Shown: in pieces, positions 24,549-33,041 of the stretch | Layout of the letters: each line of letters starts with the position of its first letter | How positions within the stretch are numbered: position 1 is the first letter of the stretch | Assembly: GCF_900104515.1 (NCBI RefSeq) | Contig: NZ_FNJL01000041.1 | Span: forward strand, 1 to 38,546 | DNA from: Paracidovorax cattleyae | GTDB taxonomy: Bacteria > Pseudomonadota > Gammaproteobacteria > Burkholderiales > Burkholderiaceae_C | Length of the DNA stretch: 38,546 bases | Direction of reading: 5' to 3' | Position numbers and translations under genes: made by a program | Notes under the pieces: generated by a model | What the model was told of the DNA's origin: nothing | Databases searched by the model: none | What the model saw: only the letters and a program-made list of their open reading frames with translations

Positions 24549-25871
24549 ATGCAACCCAGGAAGATCGCAACGATCGCCGCCGCCCTCGCGGCCGGCCTTT
24601 CCGCGCTCGCCACCGCGCCGCTGGCGCAGGCGCAGGCCGCGGGCGAGCAGTTCGTGCCGCTGCTCGTCTACCGCACCGGGCAGTTCGCGCCGCTCGGCAT
24701 TCCCTGGGCGGACGGCAAGCAGGACTACCTCAAGCTCGTGAACGCGCGCGACGGCGGCGTGAACGGCGTGAAGCTCTCGTTCGAGGAATGCGAGACCGCC
24801 TACGACGCGGCCAAGGGCGTGGAATGCTACGAGCGCCTGAAGGGCAAGGGCGGCGGCGCCTCCGGCTTCGACACGCAATCGACCGGCATCACCTTCGCGG
24901 TGACCGACAAGGCCTTCGTGGACAGGATCCCCGTCGAGACCCCCGGCTACGGCCTCTCGCAATCGGCCGACGGCACGGTGTTCGAGTGGAACTTCCCGCT
25001 GCTGGGCACCTACTGGACCGCCGCCGACGTGATGCTGCAGGACATCGCCAAGAAGGAAAAGGGCAGCCTCAAGGGCAAGAAGATCGCGCTCGTCTATCAC
25101 GACAGCCCCTACGGCAAGGAGCCGATCCCGCTGCTGCAAAAGCGCGCCGAGGCCGACGGCTTCACGCTCAGCACCTTCCCCGTCACGCCGCCCGGCGTGG
25201 AGCAGAAATCCACCTGGCTGCAGATCCGCCAGCAGAAGCCCGACTACGTGCTGTTCTGGTCGGCCGGCGTGATGACGCCCGCCGGCATCCGCGAGGCCCA
25301 GGCGAGCGGCTACCCGCGCGAGAAGATCTACGGCATCTGGTGGGCCGGCTCCGACCACGACGTGAAGGACATCGGCGCGGGCGCCAAGGGCTACAACGCC
25401 ATCACCATCCACAACAGCGCCGCCAAGGACAAGGTGCACGACGACCTGAAGAAGTTCGTCTACGACAAGGGCCAGGGCACGGGTGCGCCGGCGGGCGTGG
25501 GCACGCTGGCGCACACGCGCGGGATGATGATCTCCATGCTGCAGGTGGAGGCGATCCGCGCAGCGCAGGAGAAGTATGGCAAGGGCAAGGTGCTCACGCC
25601 CGAGCAGGTGCGCTGGGGCTTCGAGAACCTGGATCTCTCGGCCGACAAGCTCAAGGCCCTGGGCTTCGGCGAAATCATGCGGCCCGTGAAGACCTCGTGC
25701 CAGAACCACATGGGCACCGACTGGGCGCGCATCGTGCAGTGGGACGGCGGCAAATGGAACATCCAGTCCGACTGGTACCAGGCCGACAAGACCCACATCG
25801 ATCCGCTGGTGAAGGAGTATGCGGCGAAGTACGCGAAGGACAAGAACATCAAGCCAAAAACCTGCGGGTGA
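24549..25871 (+). CDS. ABC transporter periplasmic substrate-binding protein (LivJ/K-like)
   Basis: ATG 24549 lies seven bases after AAGGAG. The 440-aa product has a signal peptide ending near Ala-Gln-Ala (residue about 29) and a type I periplasmic binding fold (Peripla_BP_6 class). Its motifs include Tyr-Asp-Ser-Pro-Tyr-Gly-Lys-Glu near the middle and Gly-Ile-Trp-Trp-Ala-Gly-Ser-Asp later. It captures the ligand for the LivHM permease. At 440 aa it is longer than amino-acid receptors such as LivK (about 370), as in receptors that travel with acyl-CoA ligases in betaproteobacteria. A carboxylic or aromatic acid ligand is plausible but unproven. Confidence 0.88.
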   Translation: MQPRKIATIAAALAAGLSALATAPLAQAQAAGEQFVPLLVYRTGQFAPLGIPWADGKQDYLKLVNARDGGVNGVKLSFEECETAYDAAKGVECYERLKGKGGGASGFDTQSTGITFAVTDKAFVDRIPVETPGYGLSQSADGTVFEWNFPLLGTYWTAADVMLQDIAKKEKGSLKGKKIALVYHDSPYGKEPIPLLQKRAEADGFTLSTFPVTPPGVEQKSTWLQIRQQKPDYVLFWSAGVMTPAGIREAQASGYPREKIYGIWWAGSDHDVKDIGAGAKGYNAITIHNSAAKDKVHDDLKKFVYDKGQGTGAPAGVGTLAHTRGMMISMLQVEAIRAAQEKYGKGKVLTPEQVRWGFENLDLSADKLKALGFGEIMRPVKTSCQNHMGTDWARIVQWDGGKWNIQSDWYQADKTHIDPLVKEYAAKYAKDKNIKPKTCG

Positions 25872-25874
25872 CAT

Positions 25875-26075
25875 CCCCCTGAGCGGCTGCGCCGCTCCGC
25901 GCTGCCGCCAGAGGCGATTGCCCTTCGTGCACGTCCAAGCCTGCGCAGGCAGGCTCGGAGCCGCGGCACTCAGCCCCTTCTCTCGGCCCGCTGCGCGGTC
26001 CGGGAAGGGGGACGACACCCTCGGTGCGGGGCGGCCCTTCCTCGGTGTCTCTCGTACCCCATGCCCAAGGCAGCG
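25875..26075. repeat. GC-rich intergenic repeat, copy A
   Basis: The element begins with CCCCCTGAGCGGCTGCGCCG and later contains AGGGGGACGAC. The same order of blocks recurs in copy B after livF. It lies in the 271-bp gap between receptor and livF and has several short inverted segments. I recall similar elements scattered in Comamonadaceae genomes. Boundaries are approximate. Confidence 0.65.
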
Positions 26076-26142
26076 CCGCACTCCACTATGCGCCACGCCT
26101 CGGAGCGCACAGCCAATTCACACCATGCCCATGGAGCCAGCC

Positions 26143-26967
26143 ATGACCACAGCCCCGCCATCCGCCAGTGAACCGCTGCTCGTCGTCAACGGCATCGAGG
26201 TGATCTACCACCATGTGATCCTCGTGCTCAAGGGCGTGTCGCTTTCGGTGCCGGAGGGCGCGGTCGTCGCGCTGCTGGGCGGCAACGGCGCGGGCAAGAC
26301 GACGACGCTGCGGGCGGTGTCCAACCTGCTCGCGGGTGAGCGCGGCGAGGTGACGAAAGGCAGCATCGAGCTGCGCGGCGAGCGCATCGAAAAGCTCTCG
26401 CCCGCCGCGCTGGTGGACCGCGGGGTGGTGCAGGTGATGGAGGGGCGGCACTGCTTCGCCCACCTGAGCATCGAAGAGAACCTGCTCACGGGCGCCTACA
26501 CGCGCACCGACCGCGGCGAGATCGCGGCGAACCTGGAGAAGGTGTATGCCTATTTCCCGCGGCTGAAGACGCGGCGCACGAGCCAGGCGGCCTACACCTC
26601 GGGCGGCGAGCAGCAGATGTGCGCCATCGGCCGCGCGCTGATGGCCAACCCGCGCATGGTGCTGCTGGACGAGCCCTCGATGGGCCTGGCGCCGCAGATC
26701 GTGGAGGAGGTCTTCCACATCGTGCGCGACCTGAACGCCCGGGAGAAGGTCACCTTCCTGCTGGCCGAGCAGAACACGCACATGGCGCTGAGATACGCCG
26801 ACTATGGCTACATCCTGGAGAACGGCCGCGTCGTGATGGACGGCGCCGCCAGCGACCTCGCCAGCAACGAGGACGTGAAGGAGTTCTACCTCGGCATGGG
26901 CGGCGGGGAGCGCAAGAGCTTCAAGGATGCCAAGAGCTACAAGCGGCGCAAGCGCTGGTTGGCCTGA
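26143..26967 (+). CDS. livF: Branched-chain-type ABC transporter ATPase LivF
   Basis: I chose ATG 26143, six bases after GGAG, over two in-frame ATGs upstream. The 274-aa ATPase has Walker A Gly-Gly-Asn-Gly-Ala-Gly-Lys-Thr-Thr, signature Thr-Ser-Gly-Gly-Glu-Gln-Gln, Walker B Val-Leu-Leu-Asp-Glu-Pro-Ser-Met-Gly-Leu, and a Gln in Leu-Ala-Glu-Gln-Asn at the switch position, as usual for LivF. A basic Lys/Arg-rich C-terminus extends slightly beyond the typical end. It completes the transporter with LivG, LivH and LivM. Confidence 0.92.
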   Translation: MTTAPPSASEPLLVVNGIEVIYHHVILVLKGVSLSVPEGAVVALLGGNGAGKTTTLRAVSNLLAGERGEVTKGSIELRGERIEKLSPAALVDRGVVQVMEGRHCFAHLSIEENLLTGAYTRTDRGEIAANLEKVYAYFPRLKTRRTSQAAYTSGGEQQMCAIGRALMANPRMVLLDEPSMGLAPQIVEEVFHIVRDLNAREKVTFLLAEQNTHMALRYADYGYILENGRVVMDGAASDLASNEDVKEFYLGMGGGERKSFKDAKSYKRRKRWLA

Positions 26968-26978
26968 TATGGAACTCA

Positions 26979-27150
26979 CCCCCCTGAGCGGCTGCGCCGC
27001 TTCCCCCCGCTCTCGCCGTACTGCGTACGGCGGGCAGGGGGACGACGCCAGTGGCCCGGCGAAGCCGGTTCCACGGCGTCTGCTGGCGTGGCCTGCTCCG
27101 CGGCCATTTGACGGGTGGCGCTGCGGCGGTTTCCGGGGCCGTGAGCCCAG
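26979..27150. repeat. GC-rich intergenic repeat, copy B
   Basis: It begins CCCCCCTGAGCGGCTGCGCC and contains CAGGGGGACGACGCC, like copy A. Inside is a perfect GCCGTAC/GTACGGC hairpin with a 3-base loop (27015-27031), framed by C-rich and G-rich arms. It lies just after the livF stop and could act as a transcription barrier or mRNA-stabilising element. Boundaries are approximate. Confidence 0.65.
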
Positions 27151-27233
27151 CTGAGTACCGGAAGCGCGCAGCCTGGTTTACGCACTATTTCTGTTGACGA
27201 TGTTTGCACAACCGCATGGATGAAGGCATGAGC

Positions 27234-28481
27234 ATGATGGATTCCTACGACGCCCTCGAAACCCGTTCGCCGGAGGAGCGCGAGGCGGCGCTGATGGCGG
27301 CGTTGCCGGCGCAGGTGGCGCATGCGCGGTCGGCGACGGCGGCGTTCGCAGAGATCCTGGCGCAGGTGGATGCGCGGGCGGTGGACAGCCGCGGCGCGCT
27401 GGCCGCGTTGCCGGTCACGCGCAAGCACGAACTGCTGGAGCGGCAGCAGGCGGGGCGGGCGGTGAACCCGTTCGGAGGGTTCAGCGCACTGGCGTTCGGG
27501 CCGGCGATGCCGCGGGTGTTCGCGAGCCCGGGCACGCTCTACGAGCCCGAAGGCCGACGCGCCGATTACTGGCGCATGGCGCGTGCGATCCATGCGGCGG
27601 GGTTCCGCGCGGGCGAACTGGCGCACAACTGCTTCAGCTACCACTTCGTGCCCGCGGGCGCCATGATGGAAGGCGGCGCGCAGGCCGTGGGCTGCACCGT
27701 GTTCGCGGGCGGCACGGGCCAGACCGAGCAGCAGGTGCAGGCGATGGCCGAGCTGCGGCCGGCGGGCTACATCGGTACGCCGAGCTTCCTGCGCATCCTG
27801 CTGGAGAAGGCGGCCGAGATGGGCATCGCGCTGCCGCACCTTGCCAAGGCGCTGGTGTCGGGCGAGGCGCTGCCGCCGTCGCTGCGCGACTGGTTCGCCG
27901 GGCGCGGCGTGGCAGCCTTCCAGTGCTATGCCACGGCCGACCTCGGCCTGATCGCCTACGAGACCGCCGCGCGCGAGGGCCTCGTGCTCGGCGAGGACGT
28001 GATCGTGGAAATCGTGCGTCCGGGCACCGGCGACCCCGTGCCCGACGGCGAGGTGGGCGAGGTGGTGGTGACCACCCTCAACCCCGACTACCCGCTGGTG
28101 CGCTTCGGCACCGGCGACCTCTCCGCCGTGCTGCCCGGCCCCTGCCCCACGGGCCGCACGAACCGGCGCATCCGCGGCTGGCTGGGCCGAGCGGACCAGA
28201 CCACCAAGGTGCGCGGCATGTTCGTACACCCCGGCCAGGTGGCCGAGGTGGCGCGGCGCTTTCCGCAGGTGGCGCGCGCGCGCCTGGTGGTGGGCGGGGA
28301 GATGGCCAACGACACGCTCGTGCTGCGCGTGGAGACGACGGAAACCGCGGGCGGCCTGGCCGACCGGCTGGCCGCCGCGGTGCGCGAGGTGACCAAGCTG
28401 CGCGCCGACATCGAGATGCTCGCGCCGGGTGCTTTGCCCAACGATGGCCGCGTGATCGAAGACGCGCGCAGTTACCGTTGA
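27234..28481 (+). CDS. PaaK-like phenylacetate-CoA ligase family protein
   Basis: ATG 27234 has GAAGG seven bases upstream; in-frame ATGs at 27216 and 27228 are alternatives. The 415-aa protein has the fold and length of phenylacetate-CoA ligases. Visible motifs include Gly-Thr-Pro-Ser-Phe-Leu-Arg-Ile-Leu, Ser-Gly-Glu-Ala-Leu-Pro, Arg-Phe-Gly-Thr-Gly-Asp-Leu-Ser and Thr-Lys-Val-Arg-Gly-Met-Phe-Val-His-Pro. The usual Ser-Ser-Gly-Thr-Thr-Gly phosphate loop is replaced by Ala-Ser-Pro-Gly-Thr-Leu-Tyr-Glu-Pro-Glu-Gly, and Tyr-Ala-Thr-Ala-Asp stands where Tyr-Gly-x-Thr-Glu is common. It ends the liv cluster and probably activates the imported acid, or is a diverged relative with another role. Confidence 0.8.
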   Translation: MMDSYDALETRSPEEREAALMAALPAQVAHARSATAAFAEILAQVDARAVDSRGALAALPVTRKHELLERQQAGRAVNPFGGFSALAFGPAMPRVFASPGTLYEPEGRRADYWRMARAIHAAGFRAGELAHNCFSYHFVPAGAMMEGGAQAVGCTVFAGGTGQTEQQVQAMAELRPAGYIGTPSFLRILLEKAAEMGIALPHLAKALVSGEALPPSLRDWFAGRGVAAFQCYATADLGLIAYETAAREGLVLGEDVIVEIVRPGTGDPVPDGEVGEVVVTTLNPDYPLVRFGTGDLSAVLPGPCPTGRTNRRIRGWLGRADQTTKVRGMFVHPGQVAEVARRFPQVARARLVVGGEMANDTLVLRVETTETAGGLADRLAAAVREVTKLRADIEMLAPGALPNDGRVIEDARSYR

Positions 28482-28666
28482 CGGCCCCTGCCACGGTTGC
28501 ATTGCACAGAGCTTACACTCACTTTTTTATAGCAAAAAATCCAATGGATACGGTAGCATTCGTGTAAAAAAGCTTAAAACCCTGGGGTCCGCAGCCTCAG
28601 TGATTACCTTGATGTGACACCGAAAGGCCGTGACTATCATGGCCCGTCTTCAAGTCAAGGATCGCC

Positions 28667-29659
28667 ATGAAAACCATATTCAAGACCGCGCTGCTGGCCG
28701 CTGCCGCAGCCGCCGTGTTCGGTGCCCAGGCCCAGCAGGCCTTCCCCTCCAAGGACAAGACGGTGACCATCGTCGTGCCCTTCGCGGCCGGCGGCCCGAC
28801 CGACCGCGTCGCCCGCGACCTGGCCGAAGCCATGCGCAAGCCGCTCGGCGGCGTGAGCGTGGTGATCGACAACGCCGCCGGCGCCGGCAGCAGCATCGGC
28901 ACCGCCAAGGTGGCCCGTGCCGCTCCCGACGGCTACACGCTGCTGCTCAACCACATCGCCATGGCCACGATGCCGGCGCTCTACCGCAAGCTGCCGTTCA
29001 ACGTGCCCACCGACTTCGAGTACCTGGGCATCGTGAACGACGTGCCCATGACGCTCATCGGCCGCCCCTCGCTGCCGGCGAACAACTACAAGGAGCTCGC
29101 GACCTGGATCGAGCAGAACAAGGGCAAGATCAACCTGGGCCACGCCGGCCTGGGCGCCGCCTCGCACCTGTGCGGCCTGCTCTACCAGAACGCGCTCAAG
29201 GTCGAGATGACCACCGTCGCCTACAAGGGCACCGCCCCCGCCATCACCGACCTGATCGGCGGCCAGATCGACCTGCTCTGCGACCAGACGACCAATACCA
29301 CCTCGCAGATCGAGGCCAAGAAGGTCAAGGCCTATGCGGTCACCACGGCCAAGCGCCTCTCCACGCCGTCGCTCAAGGACCTGCCCACGCTGGCCGAGTC
29401 CGGCGTGAAGGACTTCCAGGTCACCATCTGGCACGGCCTCTACGCACCCAAGGGCACGCCCGCCGAAGTGGTGGCCAGGCTCAACGAAGCCCTCAAGGCC
29501 GCGCTGAAGGATCCCGACTTCATCAGGAAGCAGGAAGGCCTGGGCGCCGTGGTGGCCTCCGACCAGCGCGTCGAGCCCGCCGAGCACAAGAAGTTCGTGC
29601 AGGCCGAGATCAACAAGTGGGGGCCCATCATCAAGGCCGCCGGCACCTACGCGGACTGA
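28667..29659 (+). CDS. Tripartite tricarboxylate transporter receptor (TctC/Bug family)
   Basis: The 330-aa product has a signal peptide cut near Ala-Gln-Ala (residue about 24). It carries the Bug-family motifs Val-Pro-Phe-Ala-Ala-Gly-Gly-Pro-Thr-Asp and Ala-Pro-Asp-Gly-Tyr-Thr-Leu-Leu. Such receptors bind small carboxylates or related metabolites in the periplasm. No tctA/tctB membrane genes are next to it, which is usual for the many solitary Bug proteins of Burkholderiales. An AT-rich stretch at 28510-28580 upstream is a likely promoter region. The ligand cannot be predicted. Confidence 0.9.
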   Translation: MKTIFKTALLAAAAAAVFGAQAQQAFPSKDKTVTIVVPFAAGGPTDRVARDLAEAMRKPLGGVSVVIDNAAGAGSSIGTAKVARAAPDGYTLLLNHIAMATMPALYRKLPFNVPTDFEYLGIVNDVPMTLIGRPSLPANNYKELATWIEQNKGKINLGHAGLGAASHLCGLLYQNALKVEMTTVAYKGTAPAITDLIGGQIDLLCDQTTNTTSQIEAKKVKAYAVTTAKRLSTPSLKDLPTLAESGVKDFQVTIWHGLYAPKGTPAEVVARLNEALKAALKDPDFIRKQEGLGAVVASDQRVEPAEHKKFVQAEINKWGPIIKAAGTYAD

Positions 29660-31345
29660 CGCCGGTCCATCCAGCATCTGCCGGACCTTGCAGGCCAGCG
29701 CTTCGATGGTGAACGGCTTGGCCATCATGTCCACCCCCGGCCCGGGGAACTCGCTGCGCACGCCCGCCTGATCCGCGTAGCCGGTGATGAAAAGCACCTT
29801 CAGCCGGGGTGGCGCCGGCGGGCGACATCGGCCAGCTGCCTGCCGCTCATGCCCGGCAGGTCCACGTCGGTGATCAGCAGGTCGGGAGTGCCCAGCGCGT
29901 CCATCGCCTGAAGCGCCGCGGGCGCATCGACGGCCTCGTGCGCCACGTAGGCAAGGCGTTCTCGGGCTGGTTGAGGTCGCTGCGGACCGTGCCGAGCCCC
30001 GGGGCCAGCGACAGCGCGAGCCGGATGTTCTCGCCCAGGGTGCGCCGCAGCATCTCCTCCATGCCCAGGACGAGCGCGTTGGCGTCCACGTGCTGGAGAT
30101 CGAGCGTCTGCTTGCGCGAGAACGCCAGCAGGCGGTGGACGAGCGATGCCGCCGGTGAGCTGGCCGATGGCCTCCATCTTCTGGCTCTGGCGCAGCCGTT
30201 CCTCGACCCTGCGCTGCTCGGTAACGTCGCGCCCGTAGCTGCCGTCGCGGCAGCGCAAGCGGTTCTCGAAACGCAGGGTCGTGTGGCCCTGGTCGAGCCG
30301 GCGCAGCTCGGCGATGGTCGGGTCGCGGTCCTCCGGATGCACCAGGTCGAGGAAGTGGGACCGCAGCAGGACCTCCTCGGGCCAGCCCGGCATGGAACCC
30401 CACGCGTCGTTGACCGCCAGGAGCCGGCCATTCGCATCGCACACGTCCATCACGTCGGTGGACAGGTGCCGGATCCGGTCCGGTCGGCGGCCTGCTCGAC
30501 TACCCGGGCCTTGAGGTTGTCGTTGAGCTGCCCGAGTTCGCGCACGGCATTGTCGCGCTCGATGTTGAGGCGCTCGAGCTCCGTGCGGTCGCGCAGGATC
30601 TTGACGAATCCTTGCACCTGGCCCGCCTCGTCCTTCAGGGGCGTCATCTCGCCGCCGGCCCAGAAGCGCTGACCGTCCTTGCACAGATGCCATCGCTCGC
30701 CGCCGGCCGAGCCGTGCAGGAGCGTCAGGCGCCTTTCCTCGCGCGGGCGGCGGTCCGCGGGCTGGCCGAGCATCTCCGCTTCCCTCCAGCCGAGCAACGC
30801 GCAGGCCCCCTCGTTCCAGCTGGTGGCCAGGCCCGCGCGCTGTCGAGGATCTGGCGGTTCCTGCGCTCCTCGCGGACACGGCCCTGCTCGGCCAGCACGA
30901 GGCGGGTGGTCTCGGTCACCACCAGGAAAATCCCCCGGACCCGGCCCTCGTCGTCCCAGATGGGGCTGTGGCAGTGCGTGAAATAGGCCTCGCGCGCCGC
31001 TCCGTCGCGGTCGGGCGTGTAGCGCGCGTCCTCGGTGTAGAAGCTCTCCCCGGCCAGCACCTTCGTGAAGAACGGCTCCAGCTGGTCCCACATCTCGGAC
31101 CACCAGTCGAAGGCCGGCTCCCCCAGATGCCCCGGGTGCTTGCGGCCCAGGCTCGCGTCGTACGCGTCGTTGTAGAAGGTGCGCAGCCGGTCGCCCCAGT
31201 GGACCATCATCGGGAACCGGGAACTGAGCGTGGTGCGTACGGCCGCCTTGAGCTCCGGCGGCCAGCCATGGGGATCGCCGAGCGCGTGGCGGCTCCAGTC
31301 GATGGCACGCAGAAGCCTGGCGCACCCCCCTCCCGTGAAGGGGAA
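29660..31345 (-). pseudogene. Decayed hybrid sensor histidine kinase (PAS, kinase, receiver)
   Basis: Pieces of one gene lie in order but in different frames. A PAS-like N-terminal region (about 31345-30850) has Met-Met-Val-His-Trp-Gly and Tyr-Asn-Asp-Ala-Tyr motifs. A second PAS (about 30840-30490) has Trp-Asn-Glu-Gly-Ala. A third (about 30480-30240) is followed by [14 protein letters not shown], the start of the dimerisation helix. Then comes a kinase scrap with Leu-Leu-Ala-Phe-Ser-Arg-Lys-Gln. The receiver domain is split (Ile-Thr-Asp-Val-Asp-Leu-Pro-Gly-Met-Ser, then Phe-Ile-Thr-Gly-Tyr and Met-Ala-Lys-Pro-Phe). The His box itself and most of the ATP-binding domain are deleted. At least four frame changes rule out function. 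Confidence 0.85.
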
Positions 31346-31577
31346 ACGGGCTGCGCGGGTCGGTGTCGGATGCAGGAGGGGCGGACATGGACGTTCTCGG
31401 GACGCAGGGCGGCTCCGGGAATTTCCAGGGGTATGTATGCCGGGCGGTTCCGGATTTTCTCAAAGAGTGCCGGCCGGGGCACATTCCACGCGGCTTCAGG
31501 GTTATCCATCTGCCGCCGCCGCGGCCCCCGGCCTACAACGAAACCACCGATCCCCGGTTTCCGAAAGGCCCTCTCCC

Positions 31578-32660
31578 ATGCCCCTGTCCGCCGACGCATC
31601 GACCTCCCGCCGCCCACGCGCCCATGCCGCTGCCGCCGTGCAGGAGGCCGCCGTGCGCCGCCGCCGCGCCACCGTCCTGGGTTGCGCGCTGCTCGCAGGC
31701 GCCGCACTCGCGCCCTGGCAATCCCCTGCGCGCGCCGACACGTGGCCGTCCAAGCCCGTGCGCATCGTCGTGCCCTTCGCCCCGGGCGGCACCACCGACA
31801 TCCTCGCGCGGGCCGTCGCGCCCGAGCTGGGCCGCGCCTTCGGCCAGCAGTTCGTGGTGGACAACCGCGCGGGCGCGGGCGGCAACATCGGCGCGGAGAT
31901 CGTCGCCAAGTCGCCGGCCGACGGCTACACGCTGCTCATGGGCACCGTGGGCACGCACGGCATCAACCGCGCGCTCTACGGCAAGCTGCCCTACGACCCC
32001 ATCAAGGACTTCGTACCGATCACCCTGGTGGCCGCGGTGCCGAACGTGATGGAGGTCAACGCCGAGAAGGCCCGCGCGCAGGGCATCTCGAGCGTGCAGG
32101 ACTTCATCCGCTACGCCAAGGCCCATCCCGGCCAGCTGAACATGGCCTCCAGCGGCAACGGCACTTCTATCCACCTCGCGGGCGAGCTGTTCAAGAGCAT
32201 GACGGGCACCTACATGCTGCACATGCCCTACCGCGGCTCGGGGCCGGCCCTGCTGGACATGGTGGGCGGCAACATGGACGTGATGTTCGACAACCTGCCC
32301 TCCTCCATGGCGCAGATCAAGGCGGGCAAGCTCAAGGCACTGGCGGTGACCAGCGCGACCCGGTCCCCGGCGCTGCCGGACGTGCCCACCGTGGAGGAGG
32401 CCGGCGGCCCGGCGCTCAAGGGCTACGAGGCCAGTTCATGGTTCGGCCTGCTGGCCCCGGCGGGTACGCCCGCCGACATCGTCAGCCGCATTCAGCAGGA
32501 GACCGCCAAGGCGCTGGCGTCGCCTGCGGTGAAGGAGCGCCTGCTGGCACAGGGCGCCATTCCCGGCGGCAACACGCCGGCCGAGTTCGCGCGGCACATC
32601 CAGGCCGAGCACGCCAAGTGGGCCCGCGTGGTGCAGGCCTCGGGCGCCAAGGTGGATTGA
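31578..32660 (+). CDS. Tripartite tricarboxylate transporter receptor (TctC/Bug family), second copy
   Basis: This 360-aa receptor has [10 protein letters not shown] and Ser-Pro-Ala-Asp-Gly-Tyr-Thr-Leu-Leu. Its N-terminus is long (about 54 residues before the mature domain) and holds four consecutive arginines before the hydrophobic segment. A Tat-type signal or a later true start are both possible. It is clearly diverged from the receptor at 28667-29659, so this is not a recent duplication. It too lacks neighbouring TctA/TctB genes. Ligand unknown. Confidence 0.88.
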   Translation: MPLSADASTSRRPRAHAAAAVQEAAVRRRRATVLGCALLAGAALAPWQSPARADTWPSKPVRIVVPFAPGGTTDILARAVAPELGRAFGQQFVVDNRAGAGGNIGAEIVAKSPADGYTLLMGTVGTHGINRALYGKLPYDPIKDFVPITLVAAVPNVMEVNAEKARAQGISSVQDFIRYAKAHPGQLNMASSGNGTSIHLAGELFKSMTGTYMLHMPYRGSGPALLDMVGGNMDVMFDNLPSSMAQIKAGKLKALAVTSATRSPALPDVPTVEEAGGPALKGYEASSWFGLLAPAGTPADIVSRIQQETAKALASPAVKERLLAQGAIPGGNTPAEFARHIQAEHAKWARVVQASGAKVD

Positions 32661-32668
32661 GCGGCGCG

Positions 32669-33004
32669 CTACCAGGTGACCTCGCGCCCCTCGGCGGCGC
32701 TGCGGCGCAGCATGTCGATGAAGGGGGCCGCACGCTGGCGCAGGCGCACCGCCTCGGCGGGATCGCCCCGCTCCTCGCGGCCCTCGGCGGCCGCATCGTC
32801 CTGCACCTCGCCGCTCTCGGCGCGGCGGGCCTCGTCGGCGGCCACCGCGGCCTCCAGCGCCTGGATGGCCGCGGGAATCTGCTCGGCCGTGATGATGCCG
32901 TGCGCATCGTCGGGGGACTTGCCGATCGCCTGCAGGATCTGGCGGCCGTGGGACTGCAGCATGATGATGTCGGCCGTGGCGCGGGACTTGAATTTGTAGA
33001 GCAT
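32669..33004 (-). CDS. DUF1840-type small cytoplasmic protein
   Basis: The 111-aa product begins MLYKFKSRATADIIMLQ, which I recognise as the DUF1840 family of betaproteobacteria. A central Ala/Glu-rich region is followed by a C-terminal segment with Phe-Ile-Asp-Met-Leu-Arg-Arg-Ser. There is no signal peptide or membrane helix and the function is unknown. It lies 37 bp downstream of the cyclopropane-fatty-acid-synthase-like gene on the same strand and may be co-transcribed with it. It converges with the Bug receptor gene, with only 8 bp between stops. Confidence 0.8.
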   Translation of the reverse strand: MLYKFKSRATADIIMLQSHGRQILQAIGKSPDDAHGIITAEQIPAAIQALEAAVAADEARRAESGEVQDDAAAEGREERGDPAEAVRLRQRAAPFIDMLRRSAAEGREVTW

Positions 33005-33041
33005 GGATCGGGAAGGGGACAGGTAGGAAGGCAGGGCCTGG

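Noticed and set aside
28500-28600. Specific sigma-70 promoter upstream of the first Bug gene
   Set aside because: The region is AT-rich and probably regulatory, but no -35/-10 pair with acceptable spacing could be settled.
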